DNA from: JABDMH01 sp050298535
GTDB taxonomy: Bacteria > Bacteroidota > Bacteroidia > Chitinophagales > Saprospiraceae
DNA: 64,000 nt
Direction of reading: 5' to 3'
NCBI GenBank assembly: GCA_050298535.1
Contig: JBNKUI010000115.1
Location: forward strand, 1 to 64,000
The notes under the pieces were generated by a model. The model did no database searches. It saw only the letters and a program-made list of their open reading frames with translations, and was not told the DNA's origin. The stretch's first letter is position 1; each line of letters starts with the position of its first letter. Both the position numbers and the translations under genes were made by a program. Shown here in pieces: positions 39,836-47,031 of the stretch.

Positions 39836-41308
39836 ATGGCAGATCCTAAAGGTTTTCTGAAACTTACCAGAGAATTGCCGGAGGCAAGATCTCCAGAGGA
39901 ACGTATTAATGACTACAAGGAGATTTACAAGCCTTTTCCAACAGAGAAGACAGTGGGGCAGGCTTCAAGATGCATGGATTGCGGTATTCCTTTCTGTCAC
40001 AATGGCTGTCCATTGGGTAATATAATTCCTGAGTTTAATGATGCCGTATATCGTGAAGATTGGGCAGAAGCATACGAAATATTGAGCTCTACCAATAATT
40101 TTCCGGAGTTTACGGGAAGGATTTGTCCTGCCCCCTGCGAAACGGCCTGCGTGCTGGGTATCAATCAGCCCGCGGTGGCTATCGAGCATATCGAAAAAAC
40201 AATTGCAGAGACTGCATATGAGCAAGGTCTGATTAGACCTAATCCTCCATCAAGTCGGACGGGTAAGAAAGTGGCTGTCGTGGGATCAGGTCCGGCTGGA
40301 TTGGCGGCGGCAGCTCAACTTAATAAGGCAGGGCATAGCGTTACTGTGTATGAGAGAAACACGAGAATCGGAGGTCTGCTTCGATATGGAATACCTGATT
40401 TTAAGTTAGAAAAGCGCATTGTGGATCGAAGGCTTGAAGTGATGGAGGCCGAGGGAATTCGGTTTGAAGTCAATGCCAATGTGGGTCAGAATATATCAGT
40501 CGACTCGCTCAAAGAGGACTTTGATGCAGTAGTGCTAGCTGGAGGTTCGACGGTACCCAGAAATTTGGATATCCCGGGTAGAGATCTGAAAGGAGTTCAT
40601 TTTGCGATGGAATTTCTGGAACAAAACAATAAGCGGGTAGCAGGGGACGAAATCGATCCTGCTGAAGTTATTATGGCTACTGACAAGCATGTGGTGGTCA
40701 TCGGGGGTGGTGATACCGGGTCAGATTGTGTAGGTACGAGCAATAGACATAGAGCCGCCTCTATCACACAACTTGAGCTATTGAGTAAACCGCCAGACCA
40801 ACGAGCTCCTAATACACCCTGGCCGAATTGGCCAATGATGCTTCGAACCTCTTCGTCACATGAAGAAGGTGGCGATCGATATTGGTCGATCCTCACCAAG
40901 GAGTTTATTGGAGATGACGAAGGTCAGGTGCAGTCTCTGAAAATTGTGGAAATAGAGTGGAAAAAAGATCCAAAGACCGGACGGTTCAGTTTTCAGGAAA
41001 TAGAAGGTACAGTACGCGATATACCCTGTCAGCTGGCATTGCTAGCGATCGGCTTTATTCATCCTCAGCATGCGGGCATGCTGGACAAACTGGGTGTTGA
41101 GTATGATGAAAGGGGTAATGTAAAAGCAGAAAATTACCAAACCAGTGTTCCTTCTGTATTTGTTGCAGGGGACATGAGACGTGGACAGAGTCTTGTCGTA
41201 TGGGCTATCATGGAAGGCAGGGAAGCGGCAAGAGCCGTGGATAGATATCTAATGGGCGAAACTTCACTGGAGGGCAAGGCAGTCTCAGAAATGGTTGTGA
41301 CCCGGTAA
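39836..41308 (+). CDS. gltD: Glutamate synthase small subunit
   Basis: NAD(P)H-oxidising FAD subunit that feeds electrons to GltB. In 490 residues it has the N-terminal double 4Fe-4S region (CMDCGIPFCHNGCPLGN and CPAPCETACVLG), the FAD-binding VAVVGSGPAGLAAAAQL motif near residue 143, the nucleotide-binding VVVIGGGDTGSDC motif near residue 285, and the C-terminal VFVAGDMRRGQSLVVWAI motif. It follows gltB by 33 bp in the same direction. Nothing unusual is seen. Confidence 0.97.
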   Translation: MADPKGFLKLTRELPEARSPEERINDYKEIYKPFPTEKTVGQASRCMDCGIPFCHNGCPLGNIIPEFNDAVYREDWAEAYEILSSTNNFPEFTGRICPAPCETACVLGINQPAVAIEHIEKTIAETAYEQGLIRPNPPSSRTGKKVAVVGSGPAGLAAAAQLNKAGHSVTVYERNTRIGGLLRYGIPDFKLEKRIVDRRLEVMEAEGIRFEVNANVGQNISVDSLKEDFDAVVLAGGSTVPRNLDIPGRDLKGVHFAMEFLEQNNKRVAGDEIDPAEVIMATDKHVVVIGGGDTGSDCVGTSNRHRAASITQLELLSKPPDQRAPNTPWPNWPMMLRTSSSHEEGGDRYWSILTKEFIGDDEGQVQSLKIVEIEWKKDPKTGRFSFQEIEGTVRDIPCQLALLAIGFIHPQHAGMLDKLGVEYDERGNVKAENYQTSVPSVFVAGDMRRGQSLVVWAIMEGREAARAVDRYLMGETSLEGKAVSEMVVTR

Positions 41309-41395
41309 GATCAGCATAAGCCGGTTACGTGACCGACGTTTAATTGACTGCTTAAGGAGAGACCATTTTTAAATCCATAATTTTTTTTGATTTTC

Positions 41396-41427
41396 TTTGC
41401 ATCAAATACAACTATTAGCTACTTTTG
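41396..41427 (+). promoter_or_regulatory. Promoter of the aromatic amino acid operon
   Basis: TTTG at 41396-41399 (-33) and TACTTTTG at 41420-41427 (-7, exact TAnnTTTG) are separated by 20 bp, the spacing expected for the Bacteroidota primary sigma factor. Transcription would start near 41434, just before the leader ATG. Confidence 0.7.
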
Positions 41428-41442
41428 ACCAGATTTTGTAAA

Positions 41443-41499
41443 ATGAGAACTTTTAACAGCAGCCGTTTCTTTTACTTTTTCTTTTATGGTCAACCATAA
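41443..41499 (+). CDS. pheL: Phe/Tyr leader peptide of the aromatic operon (18 aa)
   Basis: The ORF encodes MRTFNSSRFFYFFFYGQP: six Phe and two Tyr in 18 residues, with seven aromatic residues in a row (codons 9-15, 41467-41487). It lies between a strong promoter and a terminator immediately ahead of pheA. The antiterminator strand begins two bases after the stop codon. A ribosome stalled at the aromatic codons leaves that strand free, and a ribosome reaching the stop covers it. Including Tyr codons fits the operon content, which serves both phenylalanine and tyrosine. The gene name is by analogy with the enterobacterial leader. Confidence 0.85.
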   Translation: MRTFNSSRFFYFFFYGQP

Positions 41500-41500
41500 G

Positions 41501-41547
41501 GAAGGGGTCCGGCTTGCTATAAACGATATATAAAAATGGGTCCCTTC
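41501..41547 (+). promoter_or_regulatory. Aromatic operon attenuator: antiterminator pairing
   Basis: GAAGGGGTCC at 41501-41510 can pair over 10 contiguous positions, two of them G-U, with GGGTCCCTTC at 41538-41547, which is the 5' arm and loop of the terminator. The two structures are mutually exclusive. Confidence 0.68.
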
Positions 41548-41566
41548 AGGGACCCATTTTTAGTTT
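41532..41566 (+). terminator. Aromatic operon attenuator terminator
   Basis: AAATGGGTCCCT and AGGGACCCATTT form a 12-14 bp perfect stem with a very small loop (apical TTCA), followed by TTAGTTT. It ends 14 bp before the pheA start, so transcription of the operon has to pass it. Confidence 0.85.
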
Positions 41567-41579
41567 ATGGAAGACCAAA

Positions 41580-42416
41580 ATGAAAAAGATTGCAATACAG
41601 GGATATCCAGGTGCATTTCATGAAATTGCGGCCAGACTATACTTCAACGAAGAGATAGAAGTAGTGCCCCGTGATACGTTTGAGCAAGTAGTACAGACGG
41701 TGGAAGGAAACGCAGGGGCAGATGCTGGAATCATGGCAATCGAAAATTCGATTGCGGGGGGATTACTGTATAACTACAATCTCGTTAATAAGTCTGATCT
41801 TCAGATTAGCGGAGAGATTTATCTGCGGATCAAGCAAAACCTGCTGGCGTTGCCAGGGGTGGGACTAAAGGACCTGGATGAGGTCCATTCTCACCATATG
41901 GCCATCGCGCAGTGCAAGGAATTCTTCAAGAGCTATCCCCATATAAAGCTGGTAGAGACCCAAGATACAGCAGAAAGTGCTCGAATCATCCATGACAAGG
42001 ATTTGAAAAATGTAGGTGCTATTGCTTCGGACTTAGCAGGTGAGATGTATCATCTGGATGTACTGGAAGAAAGCATTGAGACAAATAAGCTTAATTATAC
42101 TCGATTTATCATATTGGACCACTTTATGAATGTTCCGCATAAGGATGACTTCGATAAGGTGTCGATTTCATTTGCAGTGAGTCACGAGATCGGGAGCTTA
42201 TATAAGGCCTTGAAGACATTAAGCGATTTTAATGCAAACTTGACAAAGATCCAGTCAACTCCAATTCCGGGGAGACCGTGGCAATATTTATTTTTTGTGG
42301 ATTTTATTATAGAAGATCCTCATTCATTTGGTGACCTGAGCCATGCGCTCTCTAAGACAACCCTAGGATTAAAGCTTTTAGGGAAGTACAAATCCGGCAA
42401 ACACTATGAAGATTAA
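41580..42416 (+). CDS. pheA: Prephenate dehydratase
   Basis: Converts prephenate to phenylpyruvate, the committed step to phenylalanine. The 278 residues hold a dehydratase domain (AIQGYPGAFHEIAA, MAIENSIAGG, and the NKLNYTRFIIL motif with the catalytic Thr) and a C-terminal ACT domain (SHEIGSLYKALKTL, STPIPGRPWQYLFF) that in this family binds phenylalanine for feedback inhibition. It lacks a fused chorismate mutase; that activity is in the last gene of the operon. It overlaps the next gene by 11 bp. Confidence 0.95.
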   Translation: MKKIAIQGYPGAFHEIAARLYFNEEIEVVPRDTFEQVVQTVEGNAGADAGIMAIENSIAGGLLYNYNLVNKSDLQISGEIYLRIKQNLLALPGVGLKDLDEVHSHHMAIAQCKEFFKSYPHIKLVETQDTAESARIIHDKDLKNVGAIASDLAGEMYHLDVLEESIETNKLNYTRFIILDHFMNVPHKDDFDKVSISFAVSHEIGSLYKALKTLSDFNANLTKIQSTPIPGRPWQYLFFVDFIIEDPHSFGDLSHALSKTTLGLKLLGKYKSGKHYED

Positions 42417-43584
42417 AACTGCCAGCAGACTCGGAGACGTTAAAGAATATTACTTCTCCAAGAAACTACGAGAAATTGCTCAGCTACGAGCTGAGGGTGT
42501 GGATATTATTAACCTGGGGATAGGCAGCCCGGATCAGATGCCGCCAGAGCCTGTCCTGGATGAGCTACTGGATGTCAGTAGATTGAAGGGTAGCCATGGT
42601 TACCAGTCCTATACCGGAATACCCGCCCTTAGAAATGCCTTTGCCCAATGGTATGATCGACATTTTGGAGTATCGATAGACCCCGAAAGTGAAGTACTAC
42701 CTCTCATAGGCTCCAAGGAAGGAATCATGCATATCTCGATGACCTACCTGGAAGCTGGTGATGAAGTATTGGTCCCAGATCCAGGATACCCCACCTATCA
42801 GGCTGCAGCCACTTTGACCGGAGCAACGGTAAGAACTTACGATCTGACAGCAGAAAATGGATGGTTTCCAGACCTGAATCTTTTGGGTAGTCAAGACCTT
42901 AGTAAAGTCAAGTTGATGTGGATCAATTATCCTCATATGCCGACCGGGACAGACGCGAATCTTGACTTTTTCAAGAGACTGGTGGCTTTCGCCAAAAAGT
43001 ATGAAATACTTTTATGTCATGATAATCCCTATGCTTTCATTTTGACCGACCATCCCTCCAGTATTTTTCAGGCTGAGGGTGCAAAAGAAGTAGCGGTAGA
43101 ACTTAATTCACTGAGCAAAACATTCAATATGGCAGGATGGCGTATAGGTATGCTAGCTGGCCATAAGGACCGGATGAAGGAAGTGCTGCGGTTTAAAAGC
43201 AATATGGACTCTGGAATGTTTAAGCCCGTTCAAATGGCTGCCGTAAAGGCATTATCGATGCCGGACACATGGTACGAAAAGATGAATAGGGTGTATCAGT
43301 CCCGCCGTGGGGTGGCTGAGGAACTACTCCATTCATTAGGATGTGAGGTAGATAGTGATCAGGTGGGCATGTTTGTTTGGGGAAGGATACCTCAAGAATT
43401 TGCTACGGGATTTGATTTGGCGGATCTAGTACTAGATAAGGCTCGAGTGTTTATAACGCCCGGCAATATATTTGGAAACAACGGATCGCAATATGTCAGA
43501 GTTTCACTTTGTAGCTCTAAAGATGTTTTTAAAGAAGCATTAGAACGTTGTAAGGTGTTAAAAATGCATCACGTCGAGCCATGA
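42406..43584 (+). CDS. Class I/II PLP-dependent aminotransferase, probably aromatic
   Basis: A 392-residue fold-type I aminotransferase with the PLP-lysine segment NSLSKTFNMAGWRIGM, the NLGIGSPDQMPP N-terminal motif and a C-terminal RVSLCSS motif containing the substrate-binding Arg. It resembles the LL-diaminopimelate/aspartate aminotransferase group. Its position between prephenate dehydratase and prephenate dehydrogenase, with overlapping ends on both sides, makes transamination of phenylpyruvate and 4-hydroxyphenylpyruvate with glutamate its most likely job. The exact substrate cannot be read from the sequence. Confidence 0.9.
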   Translation: MKIKTASRLGDVKEYYFSKKLREIAQLRAEGVDIINLGIGSPDQMPPEPVLDELLDVSRLKGSHGYQSYTGIPALRNAFAQWYDRHFGVSIDPESEVLPLIGSKEGIMHISMTYLEAGDEVLVPDPGYPTYQAAATLTGATVRTYDLTAENGWFPDLNLLGSQDLSKVKLMWINYPHMPTGTDANLDFFKRLVAFAKKYEILLCHDNPYAFILTDHPSSIFQAEGAKEVAVELNSLSKTFNMAGWRIGMLAGHKDRMKEVLRFKSNMDSGMFKPVQMAAVKALSMPDTWYEKMNRVYQSRRGVAEELLHSLGCEVDSDQVGMFVWGRIPQEFATGFDLADLVLDKARVFITPGNIFGNNGSQYVRVSLCSSKDVFKEALERCKVLKMHHVEP

Positions 43585-44420
43585 AGGTTGCAGTAGTTGG
43601 TATCGGTCTTATTGGAGGTTCACTGGCGTTAGCCATGAAGAAGTCTGAAGTGGTGTCAGAAGTGGTGGGAGTAGACCATAGTGAGCAACATCTGATTCTA
43701 GCAAAAGAAAGAGGTCTGATAGATAGAGGTGCCTCGCTGGAGGATGCAGTTTCGGCATGTGATCTTATCGTGGTTGCTATACCGGTAGACAAGATTGCCG
43801 AAGTAGTACCTCAGATACTTGATATGGTTTCTGACCAGGTGGTAATGGATGTCGGAAGTACAAAAGCCAATATTATGAATTCGGTAAAAGGACATCCGAA
43901 AAGAGGCCGATTTGTGGGTACGCACCCCATGGCTGGTACTGAATATTCCGGGCCTGAGGCCGCAATTGAAGATTTATTTATCGGGAAATGCAGCGTGATA
44001 GTGGATCACGAGGAAAGTGATGATGATGCGGTAGATCGAGTAGAGAATATGTATCGCTCGATAGGAATGTATTTGGTACATCATGAGTCTGAGGATCACG
44101 ATATTCATACAGCGTATGTTTCGCATATATCACATATAAGTTCCTTTGCGCTGGCACTTACCGTATTGGAAAAAGAGAAAGATGAGAAGAGAATTTTCGA
44201 ACTGGCAAGTGGAGGTTTTAGCTCTACAGTCCGTCTAGCTAAGAGTAATCCTGACACTTGGATCCCAATTTTTCAACAAAATAGGGATTATGTTCTGGAT
44301 GTCCTGGATGAGCATATTAACTCTATCAGCAAGTTTAGAACGCTCTTGATAAAGAAAGATTTCAAGTCGTTTTATAAATTGATAGAACAAGCAAATCAAA
44401 TCAAAAAAATCGTTAAGTAA
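43581..44420 (+). CDS. tyrA: Prephenate dehydrogenase
   Basis: Oxidative decarboxylation of prephenate to 4-hydroxyphenylpyruvate, the tyrosine branch. The 279 residues start with a Rossmann NAD(P) motif (VAVVGIGLIGGSLALAM) and include the GTHPMAGTEYSGP motif and a helical C-terminal dimerisation domain (HISHISSFALA). No ACT domain is present, so feedback control through this protein is less obvious than for PheA. The ATG overlaps the preceding stop codon (ATGA). Confidence 0.94.
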   Translation: MKVAVVGIGLIGGSLALAMKKSEVVSEVVGVDHSEQHLILAKERGLIDRGASLEDAVSACDLIVVAIPVDKIAEVVPQILDMVSDQVVMDVGSTKANIMNSVKGHPKRGRFVGTHPMAGTEYSGPEAAIEDLFIGKCSVIVDHEESDDDAVDRVENMYRSIGMYLVHHESEDHDIHTAYVSHISHISSFALALTVLEKEKDEKRIFELASGGFSSTVRLAKSNPDTWIPIFQQNRDYVLDVLDEHINSISKFRTLLIKKDFKSFYKLIEQANQIKKIVK

Positions 44421-44433
44421 AACAAACTATATT

Positions 44434-45534
44434 ATGGAAATGCAGATACAATCACCTTTAGAAAAGCCACAGGGTCGGCCGATCTTGATCACAGGGCCTT
44501 GTAGCGCTGAAAGCGAAGAGCAAGTGATGAAGACAGCCCAAATGATGGCTGACAACAACATCCCATTAGATTTATTTCGTGCGGGTATTTGGAAACCACG
44601 TACGCGTCCTAACAATTTCGAAGGAATAGGTTTTGAAGGACTTAAGTGGTTGAAGAACGTTAAAGATACTTATGGGTTCAAAATTACCACTGAGGTAGCT
44701 AACACCCAGCACGTATTTGAAGCGCTTAAAGTAGGTGTTGACGTACTTTGGTTAGGTGCAAGGACAACCGTTAACCCTTTCAGTGTACAAGAAGTTGCTG
44801 ACGCGTTGAAAGGTGTAGATATCCCTGTCTTCATCAAGAATCCAATCAATCCTGATCTAGGGCTCTGGAGAGGAGCTATTGAGCGTATCTATCAGGCAGG
44901 TATTACCAAGATTGGCGTCGTGCACAGGGGTTTCTCCAAATTTGGTCACACGATTTACAGAAATGTACCCCAATGGCAGATACCCATTGAGCTCAAAAGA
45001 AATTTTCCAGATCTGATGATGATCTGTGATTCGTCACATATTTGTGGCACTAGAGAGTTACTCTATGAGGTGTCGCAGACTGCTTTAGATCTCCAATTTG
45101 ATGGCCTCATGCTGGAGTCTCACTGTGATCCTACTAATGCATGGAGTGACGCCAAACAGCAGGTTACACCCTTTGATCTTAAAGAGCAGATACTGGATAG
45201 ACTCATCATGCGCACGGGTGATTCTACTTCCATAGATGACAATATCGAAGATCTGCGATCGCGAATTGACATCATTGATAAGGAAATCATTCAGATGATG
45301 GGAAATCGTATCAAGGTGGCACAAAAGATTGGAGAATATAAAAAGAAACAAAATATTGCCATCCTTCAGCCTGCTAGATGGAATGAGATCATCGAAAGTA
45401 CTATGGAACAAGCTAAGCCCCTGGGACTGAGCGAAGAATTTATTTCAAGATTATTGAAAGCAATGCATCAGGAGTCTATCAATCATCAAGAGCAAATCAT
45501 GCAGAGTGACTCATCTGTCAAAAATTTGAAATGA
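44434..45534 (+). CDS. Bifunctional DAHP synthase / chorismate mutase
   Basis: Residues about 1-260 are a KDPG-type DAHP synthase (GPCSAESEEQ, RAGIWKPRTRPNNFEG, CDSSHICG), which condenses PEP and erythrose 4-phosphate at the entry of the shikimate pathway. Residues about 275-360 are an AroQ-type helical chorismate mutase (DLRSRIDIIDKEIIQMMGNR, KIGEYKKKQNI), which converts chorismate to prephenate. The fusion places the first step of the common pathway and the branch-point step in one protein and in one operon with pheA and tyrA. It starts 13 bp after tyrA and is the last gene of the operon. Confidence 0.95.
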   Translation: MEMQIQSPLEKPQGRPILITGPCSAESEEQVMKTAQMMADNNIPLDLFRAGIWKPRTRPNNFEGIGFEGLKWLKNVKDTYGFKITTEVANTQHVFEALKVGVDVLWLGARTTVNPFSVQEVADALKGVDIPVFIKNPINPDLGLWRGAIERIYQAGITKIGVVHRGFSKFGHTIYRNVPQWQIPIELKRNFPDLMMICDSSHICGTRELLYEVSQTALDLQFDGLMLESHCDPTNAWSDAKQQVTPFDLKEQILDRLIMRTGDSTSIDDNIEDLRSRIDIIDKEIIQMMGNRIKVAQKIGEYKKKQNIAILQPARWNEIIESTMEQAKPLGLSEEFISRLLKAMHQESINHQEQIMQSDSSVKNLK

Positions 45535-45882
45535 TGGCCTGACTTTTGCACCGGATATAGCTGTTCTTTGCACGGACGAGACTCGGTATTTTACCCATTA
45601 TGTTTTCCCATATATAGTCTTGTTTGTCCAATATAAGTAGTTATCTCTTCGAAGATTACATATTTGTAATTCGATTATATTATTTTTCCCCTCTAATATT
45701 CATTTTTTAATAGAAAATGATCATATTAGCAGCGAGGATCATGATTTGATTTTTAAAAACCGAGATAACTTGATATGTTGATTTTGTGCATTACCTCCGT
45801 TTCGTTCCTGCTGGGAGCAGCTATAATTTCTGGTACTAAGCTGGTTTCTACCAAGAAGCGAATGTTCTGAAGCCTTGCCTTC
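45535..45882. other. Left part of the 570 bp gap between the aromatic operon and ribA
   Basis: AT-rich DNA without a confident gene. It holds a short inverted repeat (45655-45660 with 45665-45670, ATTACA/TGTAAT) and a possible 31-codon hydrophobic ORF (45775-45870, plus strand, starting MLILCITSVSFLLGAA) for which there is no further support. No convincing terminator for the aromatic operon was found. Confidence 0.4.
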
Positions 45883-46017
45883 CTAGTTACAACACCACTT
45901 ATCACTATTTTTCACCTTACAATCCTGACCCTGCTGGGTAACTTGTCTGTCGGACATACATGTCTGCCCTCCTTGGCACTTTGAGTTGACGCAGGCGCAG
46001 TCATTTACATTGTACAT
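45883..46017 (-). CDS. Candidate small cysteine-rich protein (44 aa)
   Basis: The minus strand from ATG 46017 to TAG 45883 encodes 44 residues with seven cysteines (positions 7, 9, 14, 20, 33, 42, 43; for example DCACVNSKCQGGQTC and KWCCN). Charged and polar residues fill the rest, and there is no signal peptide or membrane segment. The Cys density is well above chance, which suggests a metal-binding or disulfide-rich micro-protein, but no promoter or ribosome-binding site is evident and I do not recognise a family. The start codon lies inside the palindrome at 46002-46027. A chance ORF cannot be excluded. Confidence 0.35.
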   Translation of the reverse strand: MYNVNDCACVNSKCQGGQTCMSDRQVTQQGQDCKVKNSDKWCCN

Positions 46018-46027
46018 GATGTAAATG
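46002..46027. promoter_or_regulatory. Perfect 9 bp inverted repeat upstream of ribA
   Basis: CATTTACAT and ATGTAAATG are exact reverse complements separated by TGTACATG. It lies 49 bp upstream of the ribA -7 element, where an operator would be expected. No U-tract follows, so it is unlikely to be a terminator. A protein-binding site is the inference. Confidence 0.45.
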
Positions 46028-46075
46028 GGATCGCTTTTTCGTGAACCGAGCTCGATGTGATCTTGTTTAGATTGT

Positions 46076-46083
46076 TACCTTTG
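46076..46083 (+). promoter_or_regulatory. Promoter -7 element of ribA
   Basis: TACCTTTG, exact TAnnTTTG, 23 bp before the ribA ATG. The -33 element is not clear. No FMN riboswitch motif is present in the leader. Confidence 0.55.
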
Positions 46084-46106
46084 AGCAAATTTTTTCAACT
46101 GGAAGT

Positions 46107-46691
46107 ATGATCAAGGCAATGTCCAATGCCAAGATCCCCACACCATGGGGTGAATTTAATCTGATAGCCTATGGCTCAAATGACCACGATGCCATGCCGC
46201 ACTTGGCTTTGGTACATGAAAAGACAAAAGGAACAGAAAATGTGCTGGTGAGGATCCATTCTGAATGTATGACGGGTGATCTCTTTGGTTCAGCTAGATG
46301 TGAGTGTGGTTCACAATTGAGAAAATCGTTGGATCTGATCAGTCGTGAAGGTGGTATTGTCATTTATTTGCGACAGGAAGGCAGAGGGATCGGCTTGATC
46401 GAGAAGTTGAAAGCATACGAATTGCAAGATACGGGCCTCGATACCGTGGAAGCTAATGTCCAGTTAGGTCATGCCCCCGACGAACGATCCTTTGATCTGG
46501 GTGTTAAGATATTAAGAGATTTGGGCATTCAGTCCATTCGACTCCTGACAAATAATCCTGATAAGATCAAAGCCATTGAAGATTCAGAGGTTGAACTGTT
46601 GGAAAGAGTACCAATCATCATTGAGACCAATGCCGACAATGCTTACTATATGGATACCAAGAAGCGAGTTCTAGGTCATCTCCTTGATTAA
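46107..46691 (+). CDS. ribA: GTP cyclohydrolase II
   Basis: Opens GTP to the diamino-pyrimidine precursor of riboflavin. The 194 residues carry the zinc cysteines CMTGDLFGSARCECGSQL, the active-site block RQEGRGIGLIEKLKAYELQ and the LLTNNPDKIKAI motif. It is a stand-alone protein, not fused to DHBP synthase (RibB). Starts at ATG 46107 or possibly at ATG 46119. It is transcribed alone, convergent with the next small gene. Confidence 0.94.
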   Translation: MIKAMSNAKIPTPWGEFNLIAYGSNDHDAMPHLALVHEKTKGTENVLVRIHSECMTGDLFGSARCECGSQLRKSLDLISREGGIVIYLRQEGRGIGLIEKLKAYELQDTGLDTVEANVQLGHAPDERSFDLGVKILRDLGIQSIRLLTNNPDKIKAIEDSEVELLERVPIIIETNADNAYYMDTKKRVLGHLLD

Positions 46692-46715
46692 TCTAATTTA
46701 TAGAAAAAGAATTTC

Positions 46716-46934
46716 TTAGGCACCGGCCTTGCCAGGTTCTGGCATCTTACAGGCCTCGTCTCCCGTCTTGCCACAGACGGTGCAAGCTCCAAATTTATCT
46801 TTGACCATTGGATTGTTAGTCGAACAGGTACCTCTAAACTCCTGGCCCGTTACCATGTGACGTAGATTGATCAACATGAAAGATACTCCGAATACCACGA
46901 AGATGATTAGCAACATATAGAGGAACTGAGTCAT
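46716..46934 (-). CDS. Small single-span membrane protein with a cysteine cluster, NqrM-like
   Basis: A 72-residue protein with one N-terminal membrane segment (FLYMLLIIFVVFGVSFML, residues 4-21) followed by a short tail with four cysteines (RGTCSTNN, GACTVCGK, EACKMPE). This layout matches NqrM/DUF539 proteins, which insert iron into the Na+-translocating NADH:quinone reductase, but no nqr genes are in the window, so the assignment rests on the shape and Cys spacing only. It is divergent from mazG and shares a palindromic promoter with it. Confidence 0.6.
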   Translation of the reverse strand: MTQFLYMLLIIFVVFGVSFMLINLRHMVTGQEFRGTCSTNNPMVKDKFGACTVCGKTGDEACKMPEPGKAGA

Positions 46935-46997
46935 TACAGGAGATTATTTATGTTTCTAACAAAAAATGGGGTCTGATGTTCGTCAGAGTCTTTTAGG

Positions 46998-47013
46998 TAC
47001 CTTTGCAAAGGTA
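46998..47013. promoter_or_regulatory. Palindromic -7 element, probable bidirectional promoter
   Basis: TACCTTTGCAAAGGTA is a perfect 16 bp palindrome. It gives an exact TAnnTTTG on the plus strand (46998-47005), 27 bp before the mazG ATG, and the same element on the minus strand (47013-47006), about 70 bp before the divergent small gene. No strong -33 element is seen on either side. Confidence 0.6.
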
Positions 47014-47031
47014 ATTAAAACGTGAAGAATA

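Noticed and set aside
41320..41345. Short inverted repeat after gltD (CGGT/ACCG) as a terminator
   Set aside because: The stem is four to six pairs and no U-tract follows.
45775..45870. 31-codon hydrophobic ORF
   Set aside because: Too short, no promoter or RBS, and hydrophobic runs arise easily in T-rich DNA; noted only in the description of the gap.
45535..46106. FMN riboswitch or tRNA in the gap before ribA
   Set aside because: No riboswitch core motif or cloverleaf could be found on either strand.
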